The notes: generated by a model not told the origin, from the sequence alone. A stretch of DNA of 64,000 bases from Aureibaculum marinum (GCF_003813905.1 NZ_RPFJ01000011.1:124001-188000); one strand, 5' to 3'; numbered from the stretch's first letter, positions 45,412-54,751 are shown. Numbers and translations: made by a program.

Positions 45412-45921
45412 ATGGCTGATGAAATTGTAAATAGAGTTGCTAATAGCAAGTTGATCACTATTGATTTAGAAGATTTTTATCCCGAAGGGGAGAGGGTTCT
45501 ATTTGATATTAGTAAATGGTTAAATCAAGGACTAATATTGAGGGAAAAGGACTTTAGAGAACGTGTTAAAAATCATAATTGGGAGCAATATAAAAATAAG
45601 TTTGTAGCATTAACCTGTACAACTGATGCTATTGTGCCTTCATGGGCATATTTATTAATTGCTACCAATATTAGTTCATTTAGTAAAAAATTAGTAGTTG
45701 GTAATTTAGAACAGTTAGAGACTTCAATATTTCAAGATATTATTAATAATTTAGATTTTAGTCAGTATCAAGATAAACCAATTATTATTAAAGGATGTTC
45801 TGAAAAATCTATTCCAGAAACAGCTTCAGTACAATTGATTGAAAAATTAGTGCCAGTTGCTAAAACCATTATGTTTGGTGAAGCATGCTCTACTGTTCCG
45901 CTTTTTAAAAGACGCAAGTAA
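45412..45921 (+). CDS. DUF2480 family protein
   Basis: A 169-residue soluble protein of the DUF2480 family, typical of Bacteroidota Fe-S (SUF) loci. It begins MADEIVNRVANSKLITIDLEDFYPEGERVLFDIS and has conserved WEQYKNKFVALTCTTDAIVPSWAYLLIA and, near the end, GEACSTVPLFKRRK. Two Cys residues in GCSE and EACS could bind metal, which is speculative. It starts right after the DUF59 stop. Confidence 0.88.
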   Translation: MADEIVNRVANSKLITIDLEDFYPEGERVLFDISKWLNQGLILREKDFRERVKNHNWEQYKNKFVALTCTTDAIVPSWAYLLIATNISSFSKKLVVGNLEQLETSIFQDIINNLDFSQYQDKPIIIKGCSEKSIPETASVQLIEKLVPVAKTIMFGEACSTVPLFKRRK

Positions 45922-45966
45922 TTTTCTTTTTTAATTTTCTAGTAAATAGAAATAATTAAAATTGTT

Positions 45967-45974
45967 TACTTTTG
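45967..45974 (+). promoter_or_regulatory. -7 element for the DUF3078 gene
   Basis: TACTTTTG, an exact TAnnTTTG match, 32 bp before the ATG. Confidence 0.6.
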
Positions 45975-46006
45975 CACGCTCAAAATAAAAACTTAAATTA
46001 AAAATC

Positions 46007-46939
46007 ATGAAAAAAATTGTATTAGCATTAGTGGTAATGTTTGTAGTAACAAGCACTTATGCACAAACTCGGGAAGAGTTAATGGCAGAGCAAGCAGCTA
46101 AAAAAGATTCTGTTGCAGCTATTCAAGCAAGAGTTAACGCCTTGCAAAGTCAAATTGATGCTTTTCCTGGATGGAAGAAAGGTGCGTTTGGTACTATTGG
46201 AGGAAGTATTTCTGAATATGATAATTGGTATGCTAAAGGGGTAGCCAATTCTTCAACAGGTAATATTGGGTTTACTGTAAACGCTTATGCCAATTTAGAT
46301 AAACCAAAATTTTTCTGGAGAAATTCTGGAAATATTAATCTTTCTTGGGTTAAATTAGACGATAAAGATGATCCATCAGATAGTGACAAATTTGAAGAAG
46401 CCAATGATGTGTTCACTATTACATCATTATATGGTTATAAACTTAGTCCAAAATTTGCTATTTCTGGCTTAGGTGAGTATAGAACTACTATTTTAAACAA
46501 CTTTAATGATCCTGGTTATTTAGACTTAGGTGTTGGTGCAACTTGGACACCAATTACAGATATGGTAGTGGTAGTACACCCTTTAAACTATAATTTCGTA
46601 TTTAGTAAAGGTGATGCAGTTTTTGAATCTTCTTTAGGTGCAAAGATTGTGGTTGACTATACAAAACAATTAGGCCCAATTAGCTTTAAAACTAATCTTT
46701 CAGCTTTTGCTAGTTATGAAAGTTCTGATTATTCTAACTGGACATGGACCAACTCATTTGGTTATACACTTTGGAAAAAAATTGGTGTAGGTTTTGACTT
46801 AGGATTAAGAAAAAACAAACAAGAAGCTTTGAATTATGCTCTTGGAAATGTTGAAGCTGGAGATCCAACTCCAACATTTGATAACATAGATAATGATTTA
46901 CAAACTTATTGGATGTTAGGTTTAAACTATTCTTTCTAG
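46007..46939 (+). CDS. DUF3078 outer membrane protein
   Basis: A 310-residue exported protein with a signal peptide (MKKIVLALVVMFVVTSTYAQ), a short coiled segment (EQAAKKDSVAAIQARVNALQSQID), then a beta-barrel-like domain with W/Y-rich strands. It contains WKKGAFGTIGGSISEYDNWYAKG and a final LGLNYSF with terminal Phe. This pattern matches DUF3078, a flavobacterial envelope family of unknown function. It has its own promoter and a strong terminator. Confidence 0.85.
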   Translation: MKKIVLALVVMFVVTSTYAQTREELMAEQAAKKDSVAAIQARVNALQSQIDAFPGWKKGAFGTIGGSISEYDNWYAKGVANSSTGNIGFTVNAYANLDKPKFFWRNSGNINLSWVKLDDKDDPSDSDKFEEANDVFTITSLYGYKLSPKFAISGLGEYRTTILNNFNDPGYLDLGVGATWTPITDMVVVVHPLNYNFVFSKGDAVFESSLGAKIVVDYTKQLGPISFKTNLSAFASYESSDYSNWTWTNSFGYTLWKKIGVGFDLGLRKNKQEALNYALGNVEAGDPTPTFDNIDNDLQTYWMLGLNYSF

Positions 46940-46960
46940 TTTCTTAACTTTAAAATATTA

Positions 46961-46997
46961 AAGAGCACTCTCTAAACTTTTAGAGAGTGCTCTTTTT
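46961..46997 (+). terminator. Terminator of the DUF3078 gene
   Basis: AAGAGCACTCTCTAAA (46961-46976) pairs with 46979-46994, a stem of about 14-16 bp with a tight loop, then T. Confidence 0.85.
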
Positions 46998-47075
46998 ATA
47001 ATAGTACTACAATTCTATTCTTAGACAAGTAACAGTAATTCAAATTTCTTATTTTAGCCATAAATTAGAAAAATA

Positions 47076-48149
47076 ATGACTTTACTAATACTATACGCTT
47101 TCGTTTCTATCTTTTTTTCATTTTTGTGTTCAATCTTGGAGGCTGTTTTGTTGAGTATTTCTCCAACTTTTATAAACTTAAAACTAAAAGATGGTAAGGC
47201 ATATGCCTCTATCTTGGAAGAATTAAAAAAAGATGTTGACAAACCCTTAATTGCAATTCTTACATTAAATACAGTAGCCCATACAGTTGGAGCTATACTT
47301 GTTGGAGTTCAAGCTGAAAAGGCGTTTGGTTCAGGTAATAATATGGTAGGTATTGTATCTGCTGTGATGACCTTTTTAATTTTGGTGCTCTCTGAGATTA
47401 TACCTAAAACTATTGGTGCTACGTATTGGAAACAGCTAGCAAATTTTACAGCAAATAGCTTAAAAATAATGGTTGCAATATTAAAGTATACAGGTGTTTT
47501 ATGGATACTACAGTTGTTTACTAGAATGGTTGGTGGTAAAGGACATCAGGGAAGTATATTAAGTCGTGAAGATTTTCATGCAATGGCTGACATTGCTCAA
47601 GAAGAAGGCGTTTTTGAGGAGTCTGAAAGTAAAGTTATAAAAAATATGATTACATTTAATGAAGTTGTAGCAAAAAATATTATGACTCCTAGAACGGTAA
47701 TGATTACTTATGATGAAGATAAAACCGTTGAACAATTTTTTACAGAACATCCTAATTTGCGTTTTTCAAGAATTCCTGTTTATACTAAAAGAACAGATAA
47801 TATAACCGGCTTGGTTCTAAAAGATGAGGTTTTTAGAGAAATGGCATTAGAAAATGGAGATAAAAAATTATCCGAGATAAAAAGAGATATTATTGTGGTA
47901 CATAGAAATATGCCTATTCCTGTTTTATTTGAACAATTAATAGAAAGTAGAAACCATATGGCCTTAGTTGTAGATGAGTATGGTTCTGTCAATGGATTAG
48001 TAACGATGGAAGATGTAATTGAAACTTTACTTGGTTTGGAAATTATGGATGAAAGTGATACAGATTCAGACATGCAACAACTTGCCAGAAAAAATTGGCA
48101 AAAACGTGCTAAAAAGCTTGGAATTATTGGAGATGATAGTGAAATATAA
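47076..48149 (+). CDS. CNNM/CBS-domain membrane protein (CorC/HlyC family)
   Basis: A 357-residue transporter-like protein. The DUF21 (CNNM) transmembrane domain covers about residues 1-175 with three to four helices (first LLILYAFVSIFFSFLCSILEAVLLSISP). A pair of CBS domains follows at about 190-320 (VAKNIMTPRTVMITYDEDKTVEQFF, then HMALVVDEYGSVNGLVTMEDVIETLLG). CNNM proteins handle Mg2+ or Co2+ efflux or sensing. The usual CorC_HlyC C-terminal domain is missing: it stops soon after the second CBS, so it is the short form. It is monocistronic and convergent with hflX. Confidence 0.9.
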   Translation: MTLLILYAFVSIFFSFLCSILEAVLLSISPTFINLKLKDGKAYASILEELKKDVDKPLIAILTLNTVAHTVGAILVGVQAEKAFGSGNNMVGIVSAVMTFLILVLSEIIPKTIGATYWKQLANFTANSLKIMVAILKYTGVLWILQLFTRMVGGKGHQGSILSREDFHAMADIAQEEGVFEESESKVIKNMITFNEVVAKNIMTPRTVMITYDEDKTVEQFFTEHPNLRFSRIPVYTKRTDNITGLVLKDEVFREMALENGDKKLSEIKRDIIVVHRNMPIPVLFEQLIESRNHMALVVDEYGSVNGLVTMEDVIETLLGLEIMDESDTDSDMQQLARKNWQKRAKKLGIIGDDSEI

Positions 48150-48219
48150 GTCTTCAGTACTCAACACTATTTTTCGTTTTGATGAATATATAATCTGAGA
48201 ACCACTAAACCCTATAAAA

Positions 48220-49422
48220 TTATTCATAATCCTGATACAAAAAGTCGTTATATGGAAAACGAGCAATATGTATTTTCTTTACAGCCTTAAAAACCTTGTC
48301 TTTAAAGTCGTCAATATTTTCTTTGTTAAGGGCTGAAATAAAGATACAATCCTTATCTAATTTTGACATCCATGTTTTTTTCCAATCTTCTAAGGTATAG
48401 TGTTCTTTTGTTTTTTCGGTTACTAAATCGTCATTATCAATGGTAGTATGCGTATAACTATCTATTTTATTAAATACCATTAACGTAGGCTTATCAGCAC
48501 TGTCTATTTCATCGAGAATTTTGTTTACAGATTCAATATGTTCTTCAAAGTTAGGGTGAGAAATATCTACTACGTGTAATAGTAAATCTGCTTCACGAAC
48601 TTCATCTAAGGTAGATTTAAACGACTCTACCAATTGTGTAGGTAATTTTCTGATAAAACCAACGGTATCTGTCATTAAAAAAGGAATATTTTTAATAACC
48701 ACCTTTCTAACTGTAGTATCTAAAGTTGCAAACAATTTATTTTCTGCAAAAACTTCACTTTTACTGATAACGTTCATCAATGTTGATTTTCCAACATTGG
48801 TATATCCAACCAAGGCTACTCGAACTAATTTACCACGATTACCACGTTGTACAGCCATTTGTTTATCAATGGTGATTAGTTTTTTCTTTAATAAAGAAAT
48901 TCTATCACGTACAATACGCCTATCTGTTTCAATTTCTGTTTCTCCAGGACCACGCATTCCAATACCACCACGTTGTCTTTCAAGGTGAGTCCATAATCCG
49001 GTTAAGCGAGGTAATAAATATTCATATTGAGCCAATTCTACTTGTGTTCTGGCATAACTAGTTTGAGCACGTTGTGCGAAAATATCGAGAATTAATCCTG
49101 TTCTATCAAGAATTTTACATTTCAATATTTTTTCAATATTTCGCTGCTGAGCGGCAGATAGTTCATCATCAAATATGACTGCCCCAACGTCATTAGTTTC
49201 AACATAATTTTTGACTTCATCCATTTTACCCGAGCCAATAAAAGTTTTCGGATTTGGAATATCAATTTTTTGCGTAAAACGTTTTACAACTTCGCCACCA
49301 GCAGTGAATGTCAAAAAAGCCAATTCATCTAAATATTCTTCAGACTTTTCTGCATTCTGCTCCTTATTTATAATACCTATAAGTACCGCTTTTTCAAGCT
49401 CTAAACTCTTTTCTTCTATCAT
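48220..49422 (-). CDS. hflX: GTPase HflX
   Basis: A 400-residue ribosome-associated GTPase that splits stalled ribosomes and acts in heat or stress response. The N-terminal HflX domain has FIGSGKMDEV and FDDELSAAQQRNIEKILKCKILDRTGLILDIFAQRA. The G motifs are GYTNVGKSTLM (G1), TDTVGFI (G3) and NKID (G4). The linker motif LPRLTGLWTHLERQRGGIGMRGPGETEIE is intact. The gene is single. Confidence 0.95.
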   Translation of the reverse strand: MIEEKSLELEKAVLIGIINKEQNAEKSEEYLDELAFLTFTAGGEVVKRFTQKIDIPNPKTFIGSGKMDEVKNYVETNDVGAVIFDDELSAAQQRNIEKILKCKILDRTGLILDIFAQRAQTSYARTQVELAQYEYLLPRLTGLWTHLERQRGGIGMRGPGETEIETDRRIVRDRISLLKKKLITIDKQMAVQRGNRGKLVRVALVGYTNVGKSTLMNVISKSEVFAENKLFATLDTTVRKVVIKNIPFLMTDTVGFIRKLPTQLVESFKSTLDEVREADLLLHVVDISHPNFEEHIESVNKILDEIDSADKPTLMVFNKIDSYTHTTIDNDDLVTEKTKEHYTLEDWKKTWMSKLDKDCIFISALNKENIDDFKDKVFKAVKKIHIARFPYNDFLYQDYE

Positions 49423-49603
49423 ATTACAAATGTATAAAGAATACTGAACTTAATGATGAACCAATTTTAACTTTTTTCGACAATAATGGGGTATAATTAT
49501 AATTTTTTCAAATGATAAAAAATTATTTATTTTCGCAAAAATTGAAACGTTAAAACAAGTTCAATTTTAATTTTTGTACTTTCGATATTTTTAATTTTAT
49601 ACT

Positions 49604-50557
49604 TTGATTAATAGTTTACCTGATTATAATTTATACACCATTGCCTTTTACAATTTAGAAAACTTATTTGATATTTATAATACAGATAATGTTTTAGATA
49701 GAGATTATACTCCTACAGGCAAAAATAAGTGGAATAAGAAAAGATACCATAGAAAATTAAGATTATTAAGTAGAGCTATTTCTTTAATAGGTCATAATGA
49801 AACAGGTTTTTCACCAGCTGTAATTGGTATAGCAGAGGTTGAAAATAAACGGGTAATTAATGATTTATTAGGTAAAAATGATTTGAAAGAAAAAGGGTAT
49901 GAAATTGTTCATTTTGATTCTCCAGATGAGCGAGGTGTAGATGTTGCTTTTTTATATAGAAAATCCGTTTTTGAGTTACTACATGCAGAATCTATTACAC
50001 TTTTGGTAGATAATTTTGATGGAGTTAGGGATCAAACTCGTGATATTTTATTGGTAAAAGGAAAACTGCAGGGAAAACTAATGTATTTTTTTGTAAACCA
50101 TTGGCCATCAAGAAGAGAAGATGGTGATACTCAATATAAAAGAATTCAAGCGGCAAATCTAATTCATAATACTATTGAAAAAATTAAACTTGAAACACCA
50201 AATCCGAATATCGTTATCATGGGCGACTTTAATGATGACCCAACAAATACAAGTATTAAACAGCACCTAGTAACAGAAGAGTTTTATAACCCTTACGAGT
50301 CTATGTTTGATAAAGGTTTAGGAAGTTTAACTTATAGAAGAAAATGGCACTTATTTGATCAAATTATTTTAACTAAAAACCTTTTAAATGCGGATGATTT
50401 CACATTTAAAGATGCATATGTTTTTAATCCAGAGTTTTTAAAAGAATGGAAAGGAAAGCATAAAGGGCGACCATTTAGAACCTATATAGGTCCTTGGTTT
50501 CAAGGAGGTTATAGTGATCATTTCCCTGTGTATATTACTTTAAAAAATAAGCCTTAA
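49604..50557 (+). CDS. Endonuclease/exonuclease/phosphatase-fold protein
   Basis: A 317-residue EEP-fold protein. Metal and catalytic motifs are VIGIAEVENKRVI (Glu), VNHWPSRREDGD, IVIMGDFNDDP and the final GGYSDHFPVYI (Asp-His). No signal peptide is evident, so the usual secreted state of this family is not supported, unless the start is misplaced. The start is a TTG at 49604; an in-frame TAA at 49592-49594 blocks any upstream start and no ATG occurs nearby. Likely substrates are nucleic acids or phosphoesters. Confidence 0.85.
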   Translation: MINSLPDYNLYTIAFYNLENLFDIYNTDNVLDRDYTPTGKNKWNKKRYHRKLRLLSRAISLIGHNETGFSPAVIGIAEVENKRVINDLLGKNDLKEKGYEIVHFDSPDERGVDVAFLYRKSVFELLHAESITLLVDNFDGVRDQTRDILLVKGKLQGKLMYFFVNHWPSRREDGDTQYKRIQAANLIHNTIEKIKLETPNPNIVIMGDFNDDPTNTSIKQHLVTEEFYNPYESMFDKGLGSLTYRRKWHLFDQIILTKNLLNADDFTFKDAYVFNPEFLKEWKGKHKGRPFRTYIGPWFQGGYSDHFPVYITLKNKP

Positions 50558-50580
50558 TCCATTTTTATAGAATAAGGCTT
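50549..50580 (-). terminator. Possible terminator of the 50608-50943 gene
   Basis: AAGCCTTA (50549-50556) pairs with TAAGGCTT (50573-50580), 28 bp past the stop, followed on the minus strand by an A then a T-run. The 16-nt loop weakens the call. Confidence 0.45.
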
Positions 50581-50607
50581 GACTACTAACTCAGAATAAA
50601 TATTCTT

Positions 50608-50943
50608 CTATTTTTGTGCTATAATTTTTAAAGGCATTTTAAATATTTTGCCTTGAATGGAAGTGTGGCTTTTTACTTTTTTATAATTAAGTCTACTTTT
50701 AACAAAATTTTCAACTTGTTCTTCTTCACTATCCACTTGAATAATTACAATTTCATTATTACTGTTTAGTGTTAGAAAAACAGTTGCATTTAGTTCTTCT
50801 TTAGAATTAATAAAGTCTGGAGACTTAAGCATTTCTCTGATTTGAATGGTTAAATCAGGGTTAAGGTCATTTTTTACATTTGTTGGAAAAACCATAAGGG
50901 TTCCCAAAAATAGCATTACAATAAATACACTTAGTTTTTTCAT
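50608..50943 (-). CDS. Small exported protein of unknown function
   Basis: A 111-residue protein starting MKKLSVFIVMLFLGTLMVFPTN, a signal peptide; an earlier in-frame start precedes it but shows no signal. The mature part (LNATVFLTLNSNNEIVIIQVDSEEEQVENFVKSRLNYKKVK) has a mixed alpha/beta pattern similar to small TonB C-terminal-like proteins common in Flavobacteriia. Function is unknown. It stands alone. Confidence 0.7.
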   Translation of the reverse strand: MKKLSVFIVMLFLGTLMVFPTNVKNDLNPDLTIQIREMLKSPDFINSKEELNATVFLTLNSNNEIVIIQVDSEEEQVENFVKSRLNYKKVKSHTSIQGKIFKMPLKIIAQK

Positions 50944-51127
50944 AATAAATAGTTTTTGTTTAACACGTATTAAAAGTACTATTTGACACAAAAAAATAAG
51001 TTTACTTATAGTTACGAAAAGTTTGTTTTTATATCATAAACAGCAGTTCTTAACAACGAATTAATATAAACTTTTCAAAATGATAATAGTTGAATAATTT
51101 ATCTTCTAGAAGTATGTATTTCTTATT

Positions 51128-51157
51128 AAAAAACCTCTTAGAAATAAGAGGTTTTTT
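51128..51157. terminator. Terminator of the peroxiredoxin gene
   Basis: A perfect 13-bp stem AAAAAACCTCTTA/TAAGAGGTTTTTT with a GAAA loop just past the peroxiredoxin stop. Runs of A and T at both ends suit both directions. Confidence 0.8.
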
Positions 51158-51169
51158 AATTAGTATAAC

Positions 51170-51808
51170 CTATAAATTAGGTTGTGGTGTCATTCTTAAA
51201 TATGGTTTTATTTCCTTTACACCTTTTGTGAATATTTTTTTAGCATCTTCTGTTGCAATTGCAGGACTTACAACTACATCTTCACCTTGTTCCCAGTTTG
51301 CTGGTGTGGCTACTTTATGATATTCTGTAAGCTGTAAAGAATCAATAACACGTAACAATTCTTTAAAGTTTCTACCTGTTGATGCTGGATAAGTTAATAT
51401 TAATTTGATTGTTTTGTCAGGTGCTATAATAAATACAGAACGTACTGTAAGATTATTATCAGCTTTTGGATGAATCATATCATACAAATCTGATACTTTT
51501 CTATCTTCATCTGCAATTATAGGAAAATTAACTTCTGTTTGTTGTGTTTCATTAATGTCTTTAATCCATTCTTTATGAGAATCAACACCGTCTACACTCA
51601 ATGCAATCATTTTTACATTTCGTTTATCAAATTCGGGTTTATACTTAGCTGTTGTACCTAATTCTGTAGTACAAACAGGGGTAAAATCTGCAGGGTGCGA
51701 AAATAAAATTCCCCAGCTATCTCCTAAGTATTCGTGCAAATTAAGTTCTCCTATTGAACTTTGAGCGGTAAAATTTGGAGCAGTATCTCCTAATCGTAAT
51801 GTTGCCAT
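51170..51808 (-). CDS. 1-Cys peroxiredoxin, Prx6 type
   Basis: A 212-residue thiol peroxidase. The peroxidatic Cys46 lies in PADFTPVCTTELG. The Prx6 features PIIADEDRKVSDLYDMIHP, VRSVFIIAPDKTIKLIL and a C-terminal extension ending ATPANWEQGEDVVV are present. It reduces hydrogen peroxide and organic peroxides. Monocistronic. Confidence 0.95.
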   Translation of the reverse strand: MATLRLGDTAPNFTAQSSIGELNLHEYLGDSWGILFSHPADFTPVCTTELGTTAKYKPEFDKRNVKMIALSVDGVDSHKEWIKDINETQQTEVNFPIIADEDRKVSDLYDMIHPKADNNLTVRSVFIIAPDKTIKLILTYPASTGRNFKELLRVIDSLQLTEYHKVATPANWEQGEDVVVSPAIATEDAKKIFTKGVKEIKPYLRMTPQPNL

Positions 51809-51899
51809 AGTTATAATTTTTTTTATGTTATTTTAATTCCTACAAAGTTAGTAGATTAAATATGAATATGGATTTTTTGAATCTAAAAAATTGTTAAAG

Positions 51900-52394
51900 T
51901 TACTTTGACACTTTTAATTTTATAGGTATCCAAACTTCTTCTTTGGCATTAGGGTCATTTGGTTTGTTGTGTTCAGGTATATATTCAAAATGTGGGCGAT
52001 TATCTAATTCATAATCAGAATTTGGCAACCATTCTCCGTAGATATACTCAGCTGTTTTTGGAAATTGTTGAGGTCTACCTTTATGAATAAAAATAGCGTA
52101 GTATCCACCAGGTAATGTAAAAGGTTGTAAACCTTTGGGTGTAGTATCAAAATCAGAAACTTCAGTTGCTGCCCACTTTTTAAAATAGGTATTGGGTGTA
52201 AATTGTCTTATGTCAAAATTATTTTCATAAACTTGAATAGAGTAAAAACCCTTGTTTATTCTGTTATTAATTTCCTTTACGCGGGGCTTAAATGTGCTCC
52301 ATAATTCAAAAGTTTTATTTTCTGCTAAAGAGGTATGTATCGATAAACCTATTAAGTTTTTGTCTTTAATGTTTATAATTTTAGGTTGTTGCAT
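51900..52394 (-). CDS. GyrI-like small-molecule-binding domain protein
   Basis: A 164-residue single-domain GyrI-like protein (SHS2 fold, as in the effector-binding half of AraC regulators). The start MQQPKIINIKDKNLIGLSIHTSL gives a normal domain; the longer frame has no extra domain. LPGGYYAIFIHKGRPQQFPKTAEYIYGEWLPNSDYELDNRPHFEYI is the typical core. It may bind toxic small molecules or protect DNA gyrase. It is likely transcribed alone. Confidence 0.85.
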   Translation of the reverse strand: MQQPKIINIKDKNLIGLSIHTSLAENKTFELWSTFKPRVKEINNRINKGFYSIQVYENNFDIRQFTPNTYFKKWAATEVSDFDTTPKGLQPFTLPGGYYAIFIHKGRPQQFPKTAEYIYGEWLPNSDYELDNRPHFEYIPEHNKPNDPNAKEEVWIPIKLKVSK

Positions 52395-52568
52395 GGTTTT
52401 AGTTAAGAATATTTGAGTAAAAATAAGGGTTTTGATATAAACCTCCGATGATACCAAGTTTTTTAGGTAACCTTAAAATGTAATTAATTTTGCCTATCAA
52501 CGTTTTAATTAGTCGTAAATAACTTATAGTGTTATAAATATAATATTGGCTCAAAGAACTGTAAAGAA

Positions 52569-52904
52569 ATGCAAGACTATAATACCATTGTAAATTTTAA
52601 GTTAGAAGAAGAGCTCGTATTTGAAGATTTTTCTTTAAAATTTGTAAAATACAGAACAGTTCCTGGCCCTAATAATGCAAAATGGACCATGAAGTTTTGG
52701 GACTTTGAAGTTTATGGGGAGTTGGGCGTTAAACAACTTCATTGGAGTTCTGGAACAGGACGTATTACGCCACTTTCATTTACATACAACAATGTTGAAT
52801 TTCGGCTCATACTTAAAATTCTCAAAACAAATAAACCCAATACTCCATTTACTTTTGTTGAACTTGAAAAAGATCAACTTGTAATTCAAAAGCTGAATAA
52901 ATAA
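52569..52904 (+). CDS. Protein of unknown function (111 residues)
   Basis: A small soluble protein with predicted beta strands (MQDYNTIVNFKLEEELVFEDFSLKFVKYRTVPG; FEVYGELGVKQLHWSSGTGRI). No signal peptide and no family recognised. TAATTTTG at 52485-52492 (76 bp upstream) is a possible -7 element. It is followed after 10 bp by a membrane-anchored unknown, so the two likely form an operon. Confidence 0.65.
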   Translation: MQDYNTIVNFKLEEELVFEDFSLKFVKYRTVPGPNNAKWTMKFWDFEVYGELGVKQLHWSSGTGRITPLSFTYNNVEFRLILKILKTNKPNTPFTFVELEKDQLVIQKLNK

Positions 52905-52914
52905 AACTAAGATT

Positions 52915-53403
52915 ATGACTTTTAAACATATTGTATTAATTGCTGTTGTACTGATCCTATTAATACTGTCACTATTTTATTACGTACTTAGAGATAAGAT
53001 GTTAGATGTTTCAAAAGAAGAACCTTTCGTAGAATTAATTAATAAACAATTAACTACCAAAAAAAGATGTGTTCTGGCTAAAAATCCAGGTTTACCAATT
53101 AAAGATTCTCATCCATATATAATAGAAGATGGTTCTAGTTATAGGATAGAAGATATTGAAATAATAAAGGAAATACCCTTAGCCTCTAATTTTACAATTC
53201 AGTCTGTTGAGTTACATAAAGGAGCAGTGAGTGGTGCCACCATTTGCTATGTTTTTGGTAGTATAACACTTGAAAATGAAACATACCCTTTTTGTGTTTC
53301 ATGGGGGCGTAAAAATGCTATTGAAAATAGTAATTGGGTGTTTCCACAATCTTTTTGGCAAGAAAAAGAATATGATCAAGAATTTTCCCTTCCAGAATTA
53401 TAA
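52915..53403 (+). CDS. Membrane-anchored protein of unknown function
   Basis: A 162-residue protein with one N-terminal transmembrane helix (about 6-25) or uncleaved signal, then a soluble domain with PGLPIKDSHPYIIEDGSSYRIEDIEII and a final WVFPQSFWQEKEYDQEF. Two Cys residues (KRCVLAK, TICYVFG) could pair. No family recognised. It begins 10 bp after the previous small gene and sits at the left edge of the accessory island. Confidence 0.65.
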   Translation: MTFKHIVLIAVVLILLILSLFYYVLRDKMLDVSKEEPFVELINKQLTTKKRCVLAKNPGLPIKDSHPYIIEDGSSYRIEDIEIIKEIPLASNFTIQSVELHKGAVSGATICYVFGSITLENETYPFCVSWGRKNAIENSNWVFPQSFWQEKEYDQEFSLPEL

Positions 53404-53608
53404 AAGTTAAAACTTTTTTATGAGTTTGCTATTTCTGTTCACTACAATTTTTGAATATTGAATAGTTTAATTAATAGGCCTCATATCTTTTTGTTTACTA
53501 ATAATTTTTTTAGATAATTATTGGCTTATAGGCATAGACGCTTTTAGTTAAATAAAAAAATAATAACTTGCAGAGATATATGATATAACCGCAATGTGGT
53601 TAAACAGA

Positions 53609-53619
53609 TGTTACCCAAC
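53609..53619. repeat. Left arm of 11-bp inverted repeat flanking the toxin-antitoxin module
   Basis: TGTTACCCAAC here is the exact complement of GTTGGGTAACA at 55268-55278, which overlaps the stop codon of the PIN toxin. With flanks, 13 of 15 positions match. The pair brackets the XRE-PIN module and may mark its insertion. Confidence 0.55.
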
Positions 53620-53651
53620 ATATAAAACTTAGTTAATAATTTTGAAATCAG

Positions 53652-53681
53652 TTGACAATTGATTAATTTTATGTAGATTTG
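53652..53681 (+). promoter_or_regulatory. Promoter of the toxin-antitoxin-like module
   Basis: TTG at 53652-53654, 19 bp, then TAGATTTG at 53674-53681 gives a full Bacteroidota promoter 18 bp before the antitoxin ATG. TTGACAA occurs at 53652 and 53679, flanking the promoter, and may be the regulator's operator. Confidence 0.65.
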
Positions 53682-53699
53682 ACAACCAATAAAATCAAA

Positions 53700-54746
53700 A
53701 TGAAAAACTTAGTTGCTAATCGCATTAAAAATGCAAGAGTACTTAATTGTTTGTCCCAACAAAACGTTGCGGACGAATTGGGTGTGTCTAAACAAATGGT
53801 AAGTAAGTATGAAAATGGAGATGCAATTCCAACTAGCTCAAAATTTCTTAAACTTTCAAAACTATTTGGTTTAAAAATGGACTATTTCTTTAATTCTTTT
53901 CAAGTAGAATTAGGCGAGATAAACTTTAGAAAAAAATCAAGTTTTTCTTTAAAAAAACAAAGTTCATTAAAAGAACAAATAAAAATCAATTTAGAAAATT
54001 ACATTTGGTTAGAGGATACCTTATCAATTGATTATAGTTTTAAAAACACCATTAAAAATATCAAGATTAACAAAATTGAAGATGTAGAAAAAGCAGTTTT
54101 AAAACTTAGAACTGATTGGGAAATTGGAATTGACCCAATTCATAATATAATTCAACTTTTAGAAGATAAAGAAATAAAAGTAATTGAATTGTACGATGTA
54201 GATGATAAATTTGACGGATTAGCAACTTATGTTAATGGTAAATTTCCCGTAATTGTCGTTAATGGTAATTTTCCAGTAGAACGTAAAAGATTTACTTTAC
54301 TTCACGAGTTAGGACACTTATTATTAAATCTTCCTGATTGCGAGACTAAACAAGAAGAACAATTTTGTAATAAATTTGCTGCTGAATTCCTATTTCCTAA
54401 AGAAATTGTTATAAGAGAATTTGGAGGTAAAAGAAACCACATAACTCTTGCTGAATTAATTTCAACTCAAAAAAAATATGGAATTAGTATTCCTGCAATA
54501 GTTTACAGACTTGTTGACTCTGGAATTTTAAGTAAACAACGTCATACTGATTTTTACAAAAGGACTAGATTTAACCCATCTTTAAATAGAGAAGTAAATG
54601 CTTCGAGATTTGAAACCCCAGAAAAATCTAACAGGTTTGAACAATTAGTTTATAGAGCTCTTTCTCAAGAAAACATCTCGATAAGTAAAGCTTCATCATT
54701 ATTAAACAAGAATATAGAATCCGTTAAAGAGAGTTCTTTGATATAG
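53700..54746 (+). CDS. XRE helix-turn-helix protein with ImmA/IrrE metallopeptidase domain
   Basis: A 348-residue protein. Residues 5-62 form an XRE helix-turn-helix (LSQQNVADELGVSKQMVSKYENG). Residues about 150-260 form an ImmA/IrrE peptidase domain with zinc motif HELGH at 202-206 and FAAEFLFPKEIV. Such proteins act as cleavable or protease repressors. It is followed after 5 bp by a PIN-domain gene, so it is probably the antitoxin of a type II-like module. The ATG at 53700 was chosen just after a full promoter. Confidence 0.9.
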   Translation: MKNLVANRIKNARVLNCLSQQNVADELGVSKQMVSKYENGDAIPTSSKFLKLSKLFGLKMDYFFNSFQVELGEINFRKKSSFSLKKQSSLKEQIKINLENYIWLEDTLSIDYSFKNTIKNIKINKIEDVEKAVLKLRTDWEIGIDPIHNIIQLLEDKEIKVIELYDVDDKFDGLATYVNGKFPVIVVNGNFPVERKRFTLLHELGHLLLNLPDCETKQEEQFCNKFAAEFLFPKEIVIREFGGKRNHITLAELISTQKKYGISIPAIVYRLVDSGILSKQRHTDFYKRTRFNPSLNREVNASRFETPEKSNRFEQLVYRALSQENISISKASSLLNKNIESVKESSLI

Positions 54747-54751
54747 ATTAA

